In this document: in pieces, positions 1 to 8,524 of the stretch
Layout of the letters: every line of letters starts with the position of its first letter
Numbering within the stretch: the stretch's first letter is position 1
NCBI GenBank assembly: GCA_029007885.1
Contig: JAQXIR010000119.1
Location: 1-45,199 of the forward strand
DNA length: 45,199 nucleotides
DNA from: Lachnospiraceae bacterium
Lineage (GTDB): Bacteria > Bacillota > Clostridia > Lachnospirales > Lachnospiraceae
Reading direction: 5' to 3'
Program-made: the position numbers and the translations under genes
The notes under the pieces: generated by a model
Databases searched by the model: none
Told to the model about the DNA's origin: nothing
What the model saw: the letters and a program-made list of their open reading frames with translations, nothing else

Positions 1-1
1 T

Positions 2-409
2 GATGATATGATTCAAAAGCTTGCCGACGCATTGCACTGTAATTACAAAGCAATCTCTGACTACAGTTTAGGTGCTGCGGAAGATATTATCGAAACACTC
101 TTCTGGCTCGAGGAAAGCGCCTCTTCTCTTCCTGCACGAGGGAAAGGGACAAGATTTCCTGAGTACACTGCACCAGGTAATCTGATTCACTTAACTGCAA
201 TGACACCATCAAAGCCTTCTGAAACAGCAAAACCAACCTATAACGAAGATGATTATGACTGCGCAGGTGCACCCGTTGCATTAACTTTTGAATATGGATT
301 GGTAAATGATTTCCTTTCGGAATGGTGTGAAATAAAAACGAAATTAAATAACGGAGAGATTTCTCCAAATAAATATTTTGAGTGGAAAATTACATGGCCG
401 CATGTGTAA
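2..409 (+). CDS. XRE-type transcriptional regulator, 3' part (5' end outside window)
   Basis: The reading frame is open to the left edge, so the first ATG at 8 is probably internal. The first visible residues (IQKLADALHCNYKAISDY) look like the end of an XRE/Cro-type helix-turn-helix followed by the linker that usually follows it. The remainder is an acidic C-terminal region ending in FEWKITWP, an ending I associate with XRE regulators of Lachnospiraceae and their mobile elements. That association is from memory and was not searched. The gene is followed by a 537-base gene-free stretch full of inverted repeats and points toward the 3' end of guaA. It may control an integrated element lying to the left of the window. 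DNA targets are unknown. Confidence 0.6.
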   Translation, partial: DDMIQKLADALHCNYKAISDYSLGAAEDIIETLFWLEESASSLPARGKGTRFPEYTAPGNLIHLTAMTPSKPSETAKPTYNEDDYDCAGAPVALTFEYGLVNDFLSEWCEIKTKLNNGEISPNKYFEWKITWPHV

Positions 410-428
410 AGCATATTGCTTATCATCC

Positions 429-553
429 GCTGTGCACCATCTCGATTCCGCTTCGCTTCATCTCGATGGAGGGCGTTCGCCCTATATGAATAGAAAATTG
501 CTGTCTATGGAATGCAAGCATTCCAAGCCATCAATTTTCTATTCATGCACAGC
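429..553. repeat. Nested palindrome, about 125 bases
   Basis: Three concentric inverted repeats are visible. The outer arms are GCTGTGCA (429-436) and TGCACAGC (546-553). The middle arms are TGAATAGAAAATTG (487-500) and CAATTTTCTATTCA (532-545), a perfect match. The core arms are GGAATGC (509-515) and GCATTCC (518-524), separated by AA. A separate hairpin, AGGGCG-TT-CGCCCT, sits at 470-483, and the nonamer CATCTCGAT is repeated at 438 and 459. The outer and middle right arms are contiguous while the left arms are separated by the extra hairpin, so a branched fold is possible. Confidence 0.8.
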
Positions 554-557
554 TCAC

Positions 558-579
558 TTTAGTACCATTTTAGTACCAC
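558..579. repeat. Tandem 11-base repeat
   Basis: TTTAGTACCA occurs at 558-567 and again at 569-578, with one base between copies. It lies directly right of the nested palindrome. Short direct repeats of this kind can be recombinase core or arm sites, but no recombinase gene is visible. Confidence 0.6.
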
Positions 580-583
580 AAGG

Positions 584-632
584 CAAAAAACAAGCTCGCA
601 AATGCCCATTTTACTAGGCTTTGCGAGCTTTT
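584..632. terminator. Bidirectional terminator-like hairpin
   Basis: A perfect 11-bp stem, AAGCTCGCAAA (592-602) with TTTGCGAGCTT (620-630). On the plus strand it is followed by a short T run. On the minus strand it is followed by six T residues (584-590 region). It could stop transcription in either direction. Confidence 0.55.
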
Positions 633-634
633 GA

Positions 635-717
635 TGTCTCAGGGCAAATCCCTTTATCCTGTTTGGGGCAATCTTGTTTATTCTGACTATCGTGATAAAG
701 GTCTTTACCCTGAGACA
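635..717. repeat. Imperfect 24-base inverted repeat
   Basis: Left arm 635-658 and right arm 694-717 are reverse complements except at three positions. They begin TGTCTCAGGG and end CCCTGAGACA, with a 35-base loop. No reading frame inside. Confidence 0.7.
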
Positions 718-811
718 ACAATAGCCATGAATAATGATTTCTCTTTAAAGATAAAGCTTATACCCATATCTCTCTAAACTATGGTATTTACAAGGTTTTC
801 GGCTACTACGG

Positions 812-868
812 GATAAAATAAAAAGAGACCGTAAGATGAGGAATACTTGGACTCATCTTATGGTCTCT
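812..868 (-). terminator. guaA intrinsic terminator
   Basis: A 17-bp stem with one G-U pair joins 824-840 and 852-868 around an 11-base loop. On the minus strand it is followed by a T-rich tail (812-823). It lies about 80 bases past the guaA stop codon. Confidence 0.75.
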
Positions 869-946
869 GATTAGCTTTATTTAGTTGTAGGCGATACGTT
901 CATTTGCCCTTTGGACGATAAACCATATTGCCCTTTAACATAGTAT

Positions 947-2488
947 TTATTCCAATTCAATCGTCGCAGGGGGTTTGCCGGTGCAGTCGTACAGCACGCG
1001 GTTGACGCCTTTGACTTCGTTGACGATGCGGCTTGTGACTTTGCCGAGGATGTCCCAGGGCATTTCGGCTGATTCAGCGGTCATGAAGTCGCTCGTGGTG
1101 ACTGCGCGAAGTGCTATCGCGTAGTCGTAGGTACGTTCGTCACCCATGACACCGACGGAACGCATGTTGGTGAGGGCTGCGAAGTACTGGTTGATATTCT
1201 TATCATAGCCTGCTTTGGCAATCTCTTCGCGGTAGATGTAGTCGGCATCCTGAACGATGCGGACTTTTTCAGCGGTCACTTCGCCGATGATGCGGATACC
1301 GAGTCCCGGGCCCGGGAACGGCTGGCGGAATACAAGGTACTCCGGAATGCCCAGTTCCAGTCCGGCTTTGCGGACTTCATCCTTAAAGAGCATACGCAGC
1401 GGCTCTACAATTTCTTTGAAATCAACGTAATCCGGGAGTCCGCCGACATTGTGATGGGACTTGATGGTGGCGGATTTGCCCAGACCGCTTTCTATTACAT
1501 CCGGATAGATGGTTCCCTGTACGAGAAAATCAACTGCTCCGATTTTCTTTGCCTCTTCTTCAAATACACGGATAAATTCTTCTCCGATAATCTTCCGTTT
1601 CTGTTCCGGTTCTGTTACACCGGCAAGTTTCCTGTAAAAACGTTCCTGTGCATTGACGCGGATAAAATTAAGGTCGTAAGGACCGTTCGGGCCGAATACT
1701 GCCTCGACTTCATCGCCTTCATTTTTACGCAAAAGACCGTGGTCTACAAATACGCATGTCAGTTGTTTGCCGACTGCCTTTGATAAAAGGACTGCTGCCA
1801 CGGAAGAATCCACACCGCCCGAAAGTGCACAGAGCACTTTTCCGCTGCCGATTTTTTCCCGAAGCGCCGCAATGGTTGTCTCCACGAAGGAATCCATCTT
1901 CCAGTCGCAGGAACAGCCGCAGATTTTTACAACAAAGTTGTGCAGCATTTTTGTTCCTTCTTGCGTATGCACAACTTCCGGATGGAACTGTACTGCGTAA
2001 AGGTTTCTTTCTTTATTTTCCATGCCGGCCACCGGGCAGACAGGTGTATGCGCCGTAACACTAAATCCTTCCGGTGCTTTTTCGATATAGTCCGTATGGC
2101 TCATCCAGCAGATTGTCTTTTCGGACACATCGCTGAAAATATCATGGGATGTATCAACCGTAACTTCCGTCTTGCCATATTCACTAACAGGTGCCGTCGC
2201 AACCTTGCCTCCCAGAATATGCGCCATCAGCTGGGAGCCGTAGCAGATACCCAGCACCGGAATTCCCATTTCAAACAACTCTTTATCACAAAGCGGTGAA
2301 TCTTCTGCATATACGCTGTTCGGACCACCGGTTAAAATAATTCCTTTCGGATTCATTGCCTTGATTTCCTGAAGGCTCATCGTATACGGATGTACCTCAC
2401 AGTATACGTTGCACTCTCTGACTCTTCGTGCAATCAACTGATTATACTGTCCACCGAAATCAAGTACGATAATCATTTCTTTTTCCAT
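947..2488 (-). CDS. guaA: GMP synthase (glutamine-hydrolysing)
   Basis: Converts XMP, glutamine and ATP to GMP in the cytoplasm, the last step of guanine nucleotide synthesis. The 513-residue length is usual for the two-domain bacterial enzyme. The N-terminal class I amidotransferase domain has its nucleophile at Cys82 (GICYG) and partners His169 and Glu171 (QFHPE). The ATP-pyrophosphatase P-loop SGGVDSS is at 223-229, and the C-terminal dimerisation domain ends in KPPATIELE. The ATG start at 2488 follows a GAGGT site. The gene is monocistronic by position, with its own promoter and a strong terminator. The 3' end of guaA is an established integration site for genomic islands, which bears on the odd sequence just downstream. 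Confidence 0.97.
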   Translation of the reverse strand: MEKEMIIVLDFGGQYNQLIARRVRECNVYCEVHPYTMSLQEIKAMNPKGIILTGGPNSVYAEDSPLCDKELFEMGIPVLGICYGSQLMAHILGGKVATAPVSEYGKTEVTVDTSHDIFSDVSEKTICWMSHTDYIEKAPEGFSVTAHTPVCPVAGMENKERNLYAVQFHPEVVHTQEGTKMLHNFVVKICGCSCDWKMDSFVETTIAALREKIGSGKVLCALSGGVDSSVAAVLLSKAVGKQLTCVFVDHGLLRKNEGDEVEAVFGPNGPYDLNFIRVNAQERFYRKLAGVTEPEQKRKIIGEEFIRVFEEEAKKIGAVDFLVQGTIYPDVIESGLGKSATIKSHHNVGGLPDYVDFKEIVEPLRMLFKDEVRKAGLELGIPEYLVFRQPFPGPGLGIRIIGEVTAEKVRIVQDADYIYREEIAKAGYDKNINQYFAALTNMRSVGVMGDERTYDYAIALRAVTTSDFMTAESAEMPWDILGKVTSRIVNEVKGVNRVLYDCTGKPPATIELE

Positions 2489-2535
2489 GTTTTACCTCGC
2501 TTTTTTGCAATATGGCTATCGTCTTATTTACCGTA

Positions 2536-2550
2536 TGCCGTGTCACGGCA
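2536..2550. promoter_or_regulatory. Perfect 15-base palindrome in the guaA leader
   Basis: TGCCGTG-T-CACGGCA lies a few bases downstream of the predicted guaA transcription start. It could be an operator or an RNA hairpin in the 5' leader. It matches no purine riboswitch I can recognise. Confidence 0.45.
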
Positions 2551-2563
2551 CACTCTGTAACTG

Positions 2564-2592
2564 ATTATATCGGAAGCCCTCTAAATATACAA
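2564..2592 (-). promoter_or_regulatory. guaA sigma-A promoter
   Basis: Read on the minus strand: -35 TTGTAT (2587-2592), 17-base spacer, -10 TATAAT (2564-2569). It gives a leader of about 70 bases before the guaA ATG. Confidence 0.65.
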
Positions 2593-2666
2593 GATGTTTC
2601 CGTCAAAAGCGAGGCAGTATTTCTGATAACCGTAAAATGTAGAGTAATTATATTTTTACAGATACT

Positions 2667-2918
2667 TTAAGCATGATGAAGATATTTTTCTCTCGTAGCA
2701 AGGCCGCCGCGGATATGGCGTTCCGATTTATTGATATCCAGCACTTTTCGTGCTTCTTTGGCAAGCACCGGATTGATTTGGGAAAGGCGTTCGGTCACGT
2801 CTTTATGTACAGTGCTCTTACTGACTCCGAACTCTTTTGCTGTCTGGCGTACGGTTGCATTGTTTTCCACAATATAATTAGCGATGCCGATGGCGCGCTC
2901 TTCAATATAATCTTTCAA
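2667..2918 (-). CDS. spoIIID: SpoIIID, sporulation transcription factor
   Basis: A small DNA-binding protein that retunes mother-cell transcription after sigma-E becomes active. The 83 residues match the SpoIIID pattern throughout: the helix-turn-helix TAKEFGVSKSTVHKDVTERL around residues 26-45, and the basic C-terminal segment ERHIRGGLATREKYL that contacts DNA in the Bacillus protein. Translation appears to start at a TTG codon preceded by GAGGGG. The gene stands alone between guaA and trkA. Its upstream region carries a good sigma-E-like promoter, as known for spoIIID in Bacillus. Identification is secure and the start is slightly less so. Confidence 0.95.
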   Translation of the reverse strand: MKDYIEERAIGIANYIVENNATVRQTAKEFGVSKSTVHKDVTERLSQINPVLAKEARKVLDINKSERHIRGGLATREKYLHHA

Positions 2919-2946
2919 AAGGAAACCCCTCAGAATACTTTTTTAC

Positions 2947-2975
2947 ATTGTATGAGGCATTTTAAACGGGTATTC
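2947..2975 (-). promoter_or_regulatory. spoIIID sigma-E-like promoter
   Basis: On the minus strand: -35 GAATACC (2969-2975), 14-base spacer, -10 CATACAAT (2947-2954). The -10 fits the Bacillus sigma-E consensus CATACA-T and the spacing is the expected one. Confidence 0.6.
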
Positions 2976-3011
2976 CTTTAATATGAATTATCTTATTTTT
3001 CGGTATTCAGA

Positions 3012-3040
3012 GTGATTTTTTTATCATAAAGTGCTATAGT
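3012..3040 (+). promoter_or_regulatory. Candidate trkAH promoter with extended -10
   Basis: TGC-TATAGT (3032-3040) is an extended -10. The -35 (GTGATT, 3012-3017) is weak. It lies 40 bases before the chosen trkA start. Confidence 0.4.
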
Positions 3041-3079
3041 AATTCTATATTGTATATTTGCTTTGGAGTGGAAGAAAAA

Positions 3080-4468
3080 ATGGTAAAAAATTTGAATCCC
3101 GGTAAGCAGGGGTTATCCATCATTATTGTAGGCTGCGGTAAAGTCGGAGTGACTCTGATTGAGCAGCTTAGCAACGAAGGACACGACATTACCATCATTG
3201 ATAAGGATGCCGCTAAGATTCAGTCTTTGACAAATCTGTACGATATTATGGGAATCGTCGGCAACGGTGCAAGTTACAGTGTCCAGATGGAGGCAGGGAT
3301 TGAAAATACGGACTTAATTATTGCCGTAACAGACTCCGACGAACTCAATCTGCTTTGCTGTACGGTTGCCAAACGGGTCGGCAACTGCGCTGCCATTGCA
3401 AGAGTCCGGACACCGGACTACAGTAAAGAAGTCGGTTATCTTCAGGAAAAACTGGGGCTTTCACTGATAATTAATCCGGAATTGGAGGCAGCCAAAGAGG
3501 CAGCTCGCATTCTGTATCTTCCGACTGCATTGGAAGTCAATTCCTTTGCACACGGGCAGGCAGAACTGATTAAATTTAAAATTCCGGAAGGAAATCTTTT
3601 GGACGGCATTACACTTGCCAACCTCGGACAGATTATTACAACGGAAGTTGTTGTATGTGCGATTGAACGCGACGGAGAGGTATACATTCCCTCCGGCGAT
3701 TTTAAAATGGCAAAGGGCGATATCATTTCCTTTGTTGCATCCCGGAAAGTCGTGAAATCCTTTTTGGAAACTTTGAAATTTAAAACAAAGCGCGTTCGTA
3801 ATACCATGATTATCGGCGGTGGAAAAGTTGCTTATTATCTTGCCCATCAGCTGTTGAATATGGGGATTGCCGTTAAAATTATCGAAATCGATCGCGCCCG
3901 CTGCGAAGAGCTGAGTATTCTGCTTCCCAAAGCAGTCATTATAAACGGCGACGGTACAGATGAAGAACTGTTAAAAGAAGAAGGCATTGAAAATGCAGAA
4001 TCCTTTGTTCCGCTAACCGGAATCGACGAAGAAAATATTCTTCTGACGCTGCATGCAAGACAGGTTTCCAGCGCAAAAGTCATTACCAAGATTAACCGGA
4101 TTAATTTCAAAAACGTAATCAGCAAGCTTGATCTTGGCAGTGTCGTTTATCCTCGTTACATTACCTCAGAAGCGATTATTGCATATGTACGTGCAAAAAA
4201 GGATTCCATGAACAGCAATATTGAGACACTTTATCATATGTTTGACCACCGGGTAGAAGCCATTGAATTTCTGGTAGAAAAAGATTCTGCGGTAACGGGA
4301 ATTCCGTTAAAAGACCTTGCATTAAAAAAGGATCTGATTATTTCTTTCATTAACCGTAACGGCAGAATTCTGATTCCCCGTGGACAGGACTGTATAAAAG
4401 CGGGAGATACGGTCATGATTGTCACCACACATACCGGATTTAACGATATTCAGGACATATTAAAGTAG
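3080..4468 (+). CDS. trkA: TrkA, potassium uptake regulatory subunit
   Basis: Cytoplasmic nucleotide-binding subunit that gates the TrkH potassium channel. The 462-residue protein has the double RCK layout. The first Rossmann fold starts with GCGKVG at residues 18-23 and is followed by a TrkA-C domain. The second Rossmann fold has IIGGGKVAYYL near residue 243, followed by a second TrkA-C domain ending in VMIVTTH. I chose the ATG at 3080, behind GGAG, over a TTG at 3050 that has no ribosome site. trkH follows 15 bases downstream, so the two are one operon. No riboswitch is visible in the short leader. Confidence 0.93.
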   Translation: MVKNLNPGKQGLSIIIVGCGKVGVTLIEQLSNEGHDITIIDKDAAKIQSLTNLYDIMGIVGNGASYSVQMEAGIENTDLIIAVTDSDELNLLCCTVAKRVGNCAAIARVRTPDYSKEVGYLQEKLGLSLIINPELEAAKEAARILYLPTALEVNSFAHGQAELIKFKIPEGNLLDGITLANLGQIITTEVVVCAIERDGEVYIPSGDFKMAKGDIISFVASRKVVKSFLETLKFKTKRVRNTMIIGGGKVAYYLAHQLLNMGIAVKIIEIDRARCEELSILLPKAVIINGDGTDEELLKEEGIENAESFVPLTGIDEENILLTLHARQVSSAKVITKINRINFKNVISKLDLGSVVYPRYITSEAIIAYVRAKKDSMNSNIETLYHMFDHRVEAIEFLVEKDSAVTGIPLKDLALKKDLIISFINRNGRILIPRGQDCIKAGDTVMIVTTHTGFNDIQDILK

Positions 4469-4483
4469 CAGCGGGGGCATATC

Positions 4484-5965
4484 ATGAACACTTCAATCAT
4501 TCGTTACGTTTTAGGAAATGTATTAAAAGTGGAAGGAATCCTACTTCTGATTCCCGCTTTAATTGCGATTATTTATCAGGAAAATATCATTGTATTTTAT
4601 CTGGCATCCGCGCTTTTATGTCTTTTATTCGGAATCCTTATGACTCTGCGCAAGCCCAAGACAACCATTTTTTATCTCAAAGAGGGCTGTATGACAACTG
4701 CTTTGAGTTGGATTCTGCTCAGTTTTTTTGGCTGTCTGCCGTTCTGGTGCAGTGGAGAGATTCCTGTTTTTACGGATGCATTGTTTGAAACAATTTCCGG
4801 TTTTACGACTACAGGAGCCAGTATCCTAAACGATGTGGAGGCACTCTCAAAAACTTCCTTATTCTGGCGCAGTTTCACACATTGGATTGGCGGCATGGGA
4901 GTTTTGGTATTCTTACTTGCGATTATTCCGTTAAGCGGCGGTTCGAATATCAATTTGATGCGCGCGGAAAGTCCGGGACCTTCTGTCGGAAAACTGGTCC
5001 CGAAGATGCGTTATACGGCGCGTATCCTTTATCTGATTTATTTTGGAATGACACTTTTGGAAAACATCCTGCTCATTATTGGAGGTATGCCTGTTTTTGA
5101 AGCGGTCTGTACTTCCTTTGGAACCGCGGGAACCGGTGGTTTTGGTGTGCTGAACAGTTCGATTGCCGGTTATGCTCCACACCTGCAATGGATTGTCACG
5201 ATTTTCATGATTCTGTTCGGTGTCAACTTTAATGCCTACTATCTGATATTATTCCGTAAATTCAAAAAAGCATTTACCATGAGCGAAGTACGCGTTTATC
5301 TTTTGATTATGTTTACAGCAATCGCAATTGTCTTTTTTGATATTTTAGAAATGTCAACCGGTATCTTTGATGCTTTGACAAAATCTTCTTTTCAGGTTGC
5401 CTCCATTATGACTACGACAGGCTTTGCAACAACCGACTTCAGTCTCTGGCCACAAACCAGTAAAGTAGTGCTCGTTCTTCTAATGTTTATCGGAGGCTGT
5501 GCCGGAAGTACCAGCGGCGGCATCAAAGTTTCCCGTTTTGTGATTGTTTGTAAAACCATTGTAAAAGAGTTAAATTCCTATATCCATCCAAAAAGTATCA
5601 AGAAGATTCAGATGGATGGCAAGCCAATCGAACATGATGTGATTCGTTCGATTAATGTTTACTTTATAACTTTTGTGCTCCTGTTTTCTTTTTCCATTCT
5701 TCTGGTTTCCTTGGAGGGAAAAGATTTAGTCACAAGTTTTACGGCAGTTGCCGCTACCATCAACAATGTAGGACCCGGGCTTGAACTTGTCGGTCCGACA
5801 CAGAATTTCAGTCCTCTTTCCCCATTTTCCAAATGGGTGTTGATGTTTGATATGTTAGCGGGAAGACTTGAATTATTTCCACTTTTGATTCTCTTTCATC
5901 CCGCTCTTTGGAAGGAGTTGTTTACCAAAAAACTGGGGTCTCGTAAAGTTGAAATCCATGACTGA
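4484..5965 (+). CDS. trkH: TrkH, potassium channel subunit
   Basis: Membrane subunit of the Trk/Ktr-type potassium uptake system. The 493-residue hydrophobic protein contains the four selectivity-filter loops of the superfamily: TTGASI, TAGTGGFG, TTTGFATTD and NNVGPG. It also has the IGGMGV segment after the first pore and the closing ML-GRLE motif (here MLAGRLELF). The repeated membrane-pore-membrane units fit about ten membrane helices. The start follows GGGGG and the gene is coupled to trkA by a 15-base gap. No terminator with a clear T run was found directly after the stop. Confidence 0.94.
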   Translation: MNTSIIRYVLGNVLKVEGILLLIPALIAIIYQENIIVFYLASALLCLLFGILMTLRKPKTTIFYLKEGCMTTALSWILLSFFGCLPFWCSGEIPVFTDALFETISGFTTTGASILNDVEALSKTSLFWRSFTHWIGGMGVLVFLLAIIPLSGGSNINLMRAESPGPSVGKLVPKMRYTARILYLIYFGMTLLENILLIIGGMPVFEAVCTSFGTAGTGGFGVLNSSIAGYAPHLQWIVTIFMILFGVNFNAYYLILFRKFKKAFTMSEVRVYLLIMFTAIAIVFFDILEMSTGIFDALTKSSFQVASIMTTTGFATTDFSLWPQTSKVVLVLLMFIGGCAGSTSGGIKVSRFVIVCKTIVKELNSYIHPKSIKKIQMDGKPIEHDVIRSINVYFITFVLLFSFSILLVSLEGKDLVTSFTAVAATINNVGPGLELVGPTQNFSPLSPFSKWVLMFDMLAGRLELFPLLILFHPALWKELFTKKLGSRKVEIHD

Positions 5966-6062
5966 TTATTATCTGTACTTTTTTGTTCTTTAATTTTTAT
6001 GTATTGCAAAAAAATGCTATTTTGTTTTGCCCGTTTTTTACTTGTTCACAAAAATTTACAGT

Positions 6063-6090
6063 TAGAATTTAGGTAATTGCTAGCCGATTA
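6063..6090 (+). promoter_or_regulatory. Candidate sigma-28 (SigD) promoter of the chemoreceptor gene
   Basis: TAGA (6063-6066), 16-base spacer, GCCGATTA (6083-6090). The motility sigma factor consensus is TAAA-N15-GCCGATAA/T. The -10 matches seven of eight bases. The same 16-base spacing recurs upstream of the gene at 16223. A TATAAT at 6095-6100 is an alternative sigma-A -10, but I see no -35 for it. Confidence 0.5.
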
Positions 6091-6158
6091 ATCTTATAAT
6101 AGATAATAAGTATATTATGTTGATTCGGTAATTTGATTTGAATTAGGGAGTGTTACAA

Positions 6159-7964
6159 ATGAAAAAGAAACTAAACTTAAAAAAATTTCAATTTAAGGCA
6201 AAAACTAAGTCGATTGAAAAACCGCAAAAGAAAAAACGTGAAAAGAAAAACCATGCAAAGTTTGCTCCTTCTCTTTTCAAAGGGATGAGTATCAGTAAAA
6301 GAATCCTTCTGAGTTTCTCCGTTGTGATTCTGTCTCTTACGCTGGTTCTTGTTTTCCTGTTAACAAGGTCTATTTCTTTCAGTAACAGCTACAATCAATT
6401 ACTTTCAAATGTATTTTACTTGAATTATATTAAATCGGAATCCAACCGGCAGTCCGCTCGTATCGTAAACTTATGTTATGCGGGTGCAAGCGATGACGGT
6501 ACCGAACAGCCGTTAATCGATACCATGCTTGAAGATATTGCTCTTGTTTATGAAAATATCGGTGATGACTCTCTTTATGATTCCAGCCGTAAAGAAGCCG
6601 AAAGCATTCAGCGTTCTTTAACGGAATATCAAACAGCTTATAATAATGTTATGCAGGCGGGCGATGGCAGTTTTACTTCTGCCGGTGTCGAATTTGCCAC
6701 GCAGATGACAAACATCTCCGCTTTGATGATTATCAACTGTAACACTCTTCTCGAATCGGAAATTCAGCGAAGCCAGGTTGTACAGGAACAGATTACAGAG
6801 GACTTTAACCAGATGATTGTCATTCTTGTTATTATCGTCTGTGTGGTTTTGGCATTATGTATTGTGTTACTCCTTTCCCTGCGTTCAAAGATTGTTACTC
6901 CGATTAACATCTTAAAAGCAAAGACTACAAAAGTTGCAGAGGGTGATTTGAGTGGTGAACTTGTTTCCCTAAAGAGCAAGGACGAATTTGCATCTCTTGC
7001 AAGACACTTTAACACCATGTTTGAAAATATCCGCGAGATTATTTCAAAGATTTCCGATGTTGGAACACAAATTCAGTCTTCTTCCGAACTGTTGACCAGC
7101 AGTATTGAAGAAAACACAGAGATGAGTTATCGGATTTCCGGTCAGATGGAAGATATGAAAAACCGCATCAATACTGCAGGTGCAGAGTCTCAGGAATCCT
7201 TGAACAAAGCAGAAGCAATCAGCAAGATTTCTTCCAATATCGTAAGCCGTGCAAATCATATCAATGAAAATGCAAAGAATGCTACCGAACTTGCTTCTTT
7301 CGGTGATGCTAATCTGCATTCCTATGTGGATCAGTTAAAAGAAGTAAATACGGTTATTTATGAAGTTGCCGATACTGCCTCTACATTATCGAATAAAGCG
7401 TCCTTAATGAACGATATTTTAAATTCGATTACCGAGATTTCTTCACAGACCAACCTCTTATCGTTAAACGCTTCCATAGAAGCTGCACGTGCCGGAGAAT
7501 CCGGACGTGGATTTGCGGTTGTTGCAAGTGAAATTCGTAAACTGGCAGAAGATACGCAGTCAGCAGCTGCACAGATTGGTCAGATTGTCGGTGATGTACA
7601 GGAAAATTCTACGGAAATGAACATGAAGATGAAACAGGGCATTGAGAAATTGAATCAGGGTAATGCTCTTGCAGAAGAACTTCAGGTGAACTTCCACAAT
7701 ATTATGTCAGGTACGCTTACCGTAAGTGATGATATTCGTGATATTCATACGCAGTTAGAAGAACTTTCCTCCATGATTGAAAAGATCGTAGAAACCACAC
7801 GTTCCATCGATAATACAATTCAGGAGAACTTAAATGCGGCAACGGATGTTACATCTTTCGTAAATGAAGAATCCAATAATATGACACATGTATCGGAGAG
7901 TACCGAGAAATTATCGAATCTTGCTTTGGAACTCGAAAATGTTGTTTCAAAATTTACTTTATAA
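6159..7964 (+). CDS. Methyl-accepting chemotaxis protein
   Basis: Chemoreceptor that signals to CheA/CheW. The 601 residues comprise a very basic cytoplasmic N-terminal stretch (1-47), membrane helix one (about 48-70), an extracellular sensor of about 145 residues with no family I recognise, membrane helix two (219-241), a HAMP domain (about 242-295), and a long helical signalling domain. The conserved tip, [19 protein letters not shown], starts near residue 427. There is no C-terminal CheR-docking pentapeptide; the protein ends VVSKFTL. I chose the ATG at 6159, behind TTAGGGAG, over a GTG at 6150 that overlaps this site. The gene is monocistronic with a sigma-28-like promoter, and implies a motile host. 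Ligand unknown. Confidence 0.93.
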   Translation: MKKKLNLKKFQFKAKTKSIEKPQKKKREKKNHAKFAPSLFKGMSISKRILLSFSVVILSLTLVLVFLLTRSISFSNSYNQLLSNVFYLNYIKSESNRQSARIVNLCYAGASDDGTEQPLIDTMLEDIALVYENIGDDSLYDSSRKEAESIQRSLTEYQTAYNNVMQAGDGSFTSAGVEFATQMTNISALMIINCNTLLESEIQRSQVVQEQITEDFNQMIVILVIIVCVVLALCIVLLLSLRSKIVTPINILKAKTTKVAEGDLSGELVSLKSKDEFASLARHFNTMFENIREIISKISDVGTQIQSSSELLTSSIEENTEMSYRISGQMEDMKNRINTAGAESQESLNKAEAISKISSNIVSRANHINENAKNATELASFGDANLHSYVDQLKEVNTVIYEVADTASTLSNKASLMNDILNSITEISSQTNLLSLNASIEAARAGESGRGFAVVASEIRKLAEDTQSAAAQIGQIVGDVQENSTEMNMKMKQGIEKLNQGNALAEELQVNFHNIMSGTLTVSDDIRDIHTQLEELSSMIEKIVETTRSIDNTIQENLNAATDVTSFVNEESNNMTHVSESTEKLSNLALELENVVSKFTL

Positions 7965-8004
7965 TCTCTTTTCTATATTTCTCTTTATTCCCAAACGGCA
8001 GTAT

Positions 8005-8060
8005 GGTAAACTGCTGATAAAAAACAACACGGGCACATGTCCGTGTTGTTTGCGTTTACC
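8005..8060 (+). terminator. Hairpin after the chemoreceptor gene
   Basis: An 11-bp perfect stem AAACAACACGG (8022-8032) with CCGTGTTGTTT (8041-8051) around an 8-base loop, extended by outer arms GGTAAAC and GTTTACC (8005-8011, 8054-8060). The T run is short, so termination may be partial. Confidence 0.55.
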
Positions 8061-8066
8061 ATCTTA

Positions 8067-8075
8067 TGTTATAAT
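8067..8075 (+). promoter_or_regulatory. Extended -10 promoter of the gene at 8126
   Basis: TGT-TATAAT is a good extended -10. A weak -35 (TTGTTT, 8046-8051) lies 18 bases upstream, inside the preceding hairpin. Confidence 0.5.
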
Positions 8076-8125
8076 ACTTACAATAAGTTTGTATCACAAT
8101 TTACGATTAAAGAAATGAGGACTCT

Positions 8126-8524
8126 ATGAAACGAAGAAAACAAAATGATCTCTTAACCTTTTTGGGCGGACTGGCAATGCTGGTAGCCGGACTTTACTGG
8201 CTGATGACAAAAGTAACTGTTTCAAGCGGCTTCTTTGGCGGCAGCTTTTCTTTTGGTGGTTATCATGTCAATTCCGGGCTGATTGTAGTCCCGTTTATTG
8301 CCTGTATTGTATGGCTGTTTGTCAATCCTGATTCTTTTCTTGCAAAAATCTGCGTCGGTCTCAGTGTCATCCTGATTATTGCCGCAATTATTATGAATAC
8401 ACATATCCATATGCAGTCCACTTCCCTCTATGAATATCTGCTCATGTTAGTATTCATTTTCGGTGGCGGTGCGATGGTACTGAAGGTTTTATGCAATCCC
8501 AAATATAAGGATCCGGATGATTAA
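8126..8524 (+). CDS. Small integral membrane protein, unknown function
   Basis: I do not recognise a family. The 132 residues hold a basic N-terminus (MKRRKQ) followed by four likely membrane helices, at about residues 9-27, 48-65, 69-92 and 103-122. A glycine- and phenylalanine-rich loop (GFFGGSFSFGGY) lies between the first two. The C-terminus is charged (NPKYKDPDD). An ATG preceded by GAGG and an extended -10 promoter support a real gene. Its stop codon overlaps that of the convergent NlpC/P60 gene by four bases (TTAA, 8521-8524), so no terminator separates them. Confidence 0.75.
   Translation: MKRRKQNDLLTFLGGLAMLVAGLYWLMTKVTVSSGFFGGSFSFGGYHVNSGLIVVPFIACIVWLFVNPDSFLAKICVGLSVILIIAAIIMNTHIHMQSTSLYEYLLMLVFIFGGGAMVLKVLCNPKYKDPDD

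Larger units (their letters stand above)
410..946. other. Gene-free stretch with clustered inverted repeats downstream of guaA
   Basis: No convincing gene lies between the XRE fragment and guaA. A 79-codon open frame here (378-617) overlaps the XRE gene, has no Shine-Dalgarno site, and is made largely of palindrome sequence, so I do not call it. The stretch holds a nested palindrome (429-553), an 11-base tandem repeat (558-579), a hairpin (592-630), a long imperfect inverted repeat (635-717), and the guaA terminator (812-868). I saw no second copy of the guaA 3' end here. Confidence 0.7.

Noticed and set aside
429-553. CRISPR array or insertion-sequence end
   Set aside because: No evenly spaced direct repeats with spacers and no transposase; the structure is nested palindromes instead.
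378-617. 79-codon open frame downstream of the XRE fragment
   Set aside because: It overlaps the XRE gene, lacks a ribosome site and is made of palindrome sequence; its protein looks like no known family.
947-970. Second copy of the guaA 3' end as an attachment-site duplication
   Set aside because: I looked for it in 1-946 and found none; the other copy, if any, would be outside the window.
1451-2299. Several plus-strand open frames opposite guaA
   Set aside because: They are antisense to a fully conserved enzyme and have no ribosome sites.
2489-2660. Guanine or PRPP riboswitch upstream of guaA
   Set aside because: Only a short palindrome is present; conserved purine riboswitch junction sequences were not seen.
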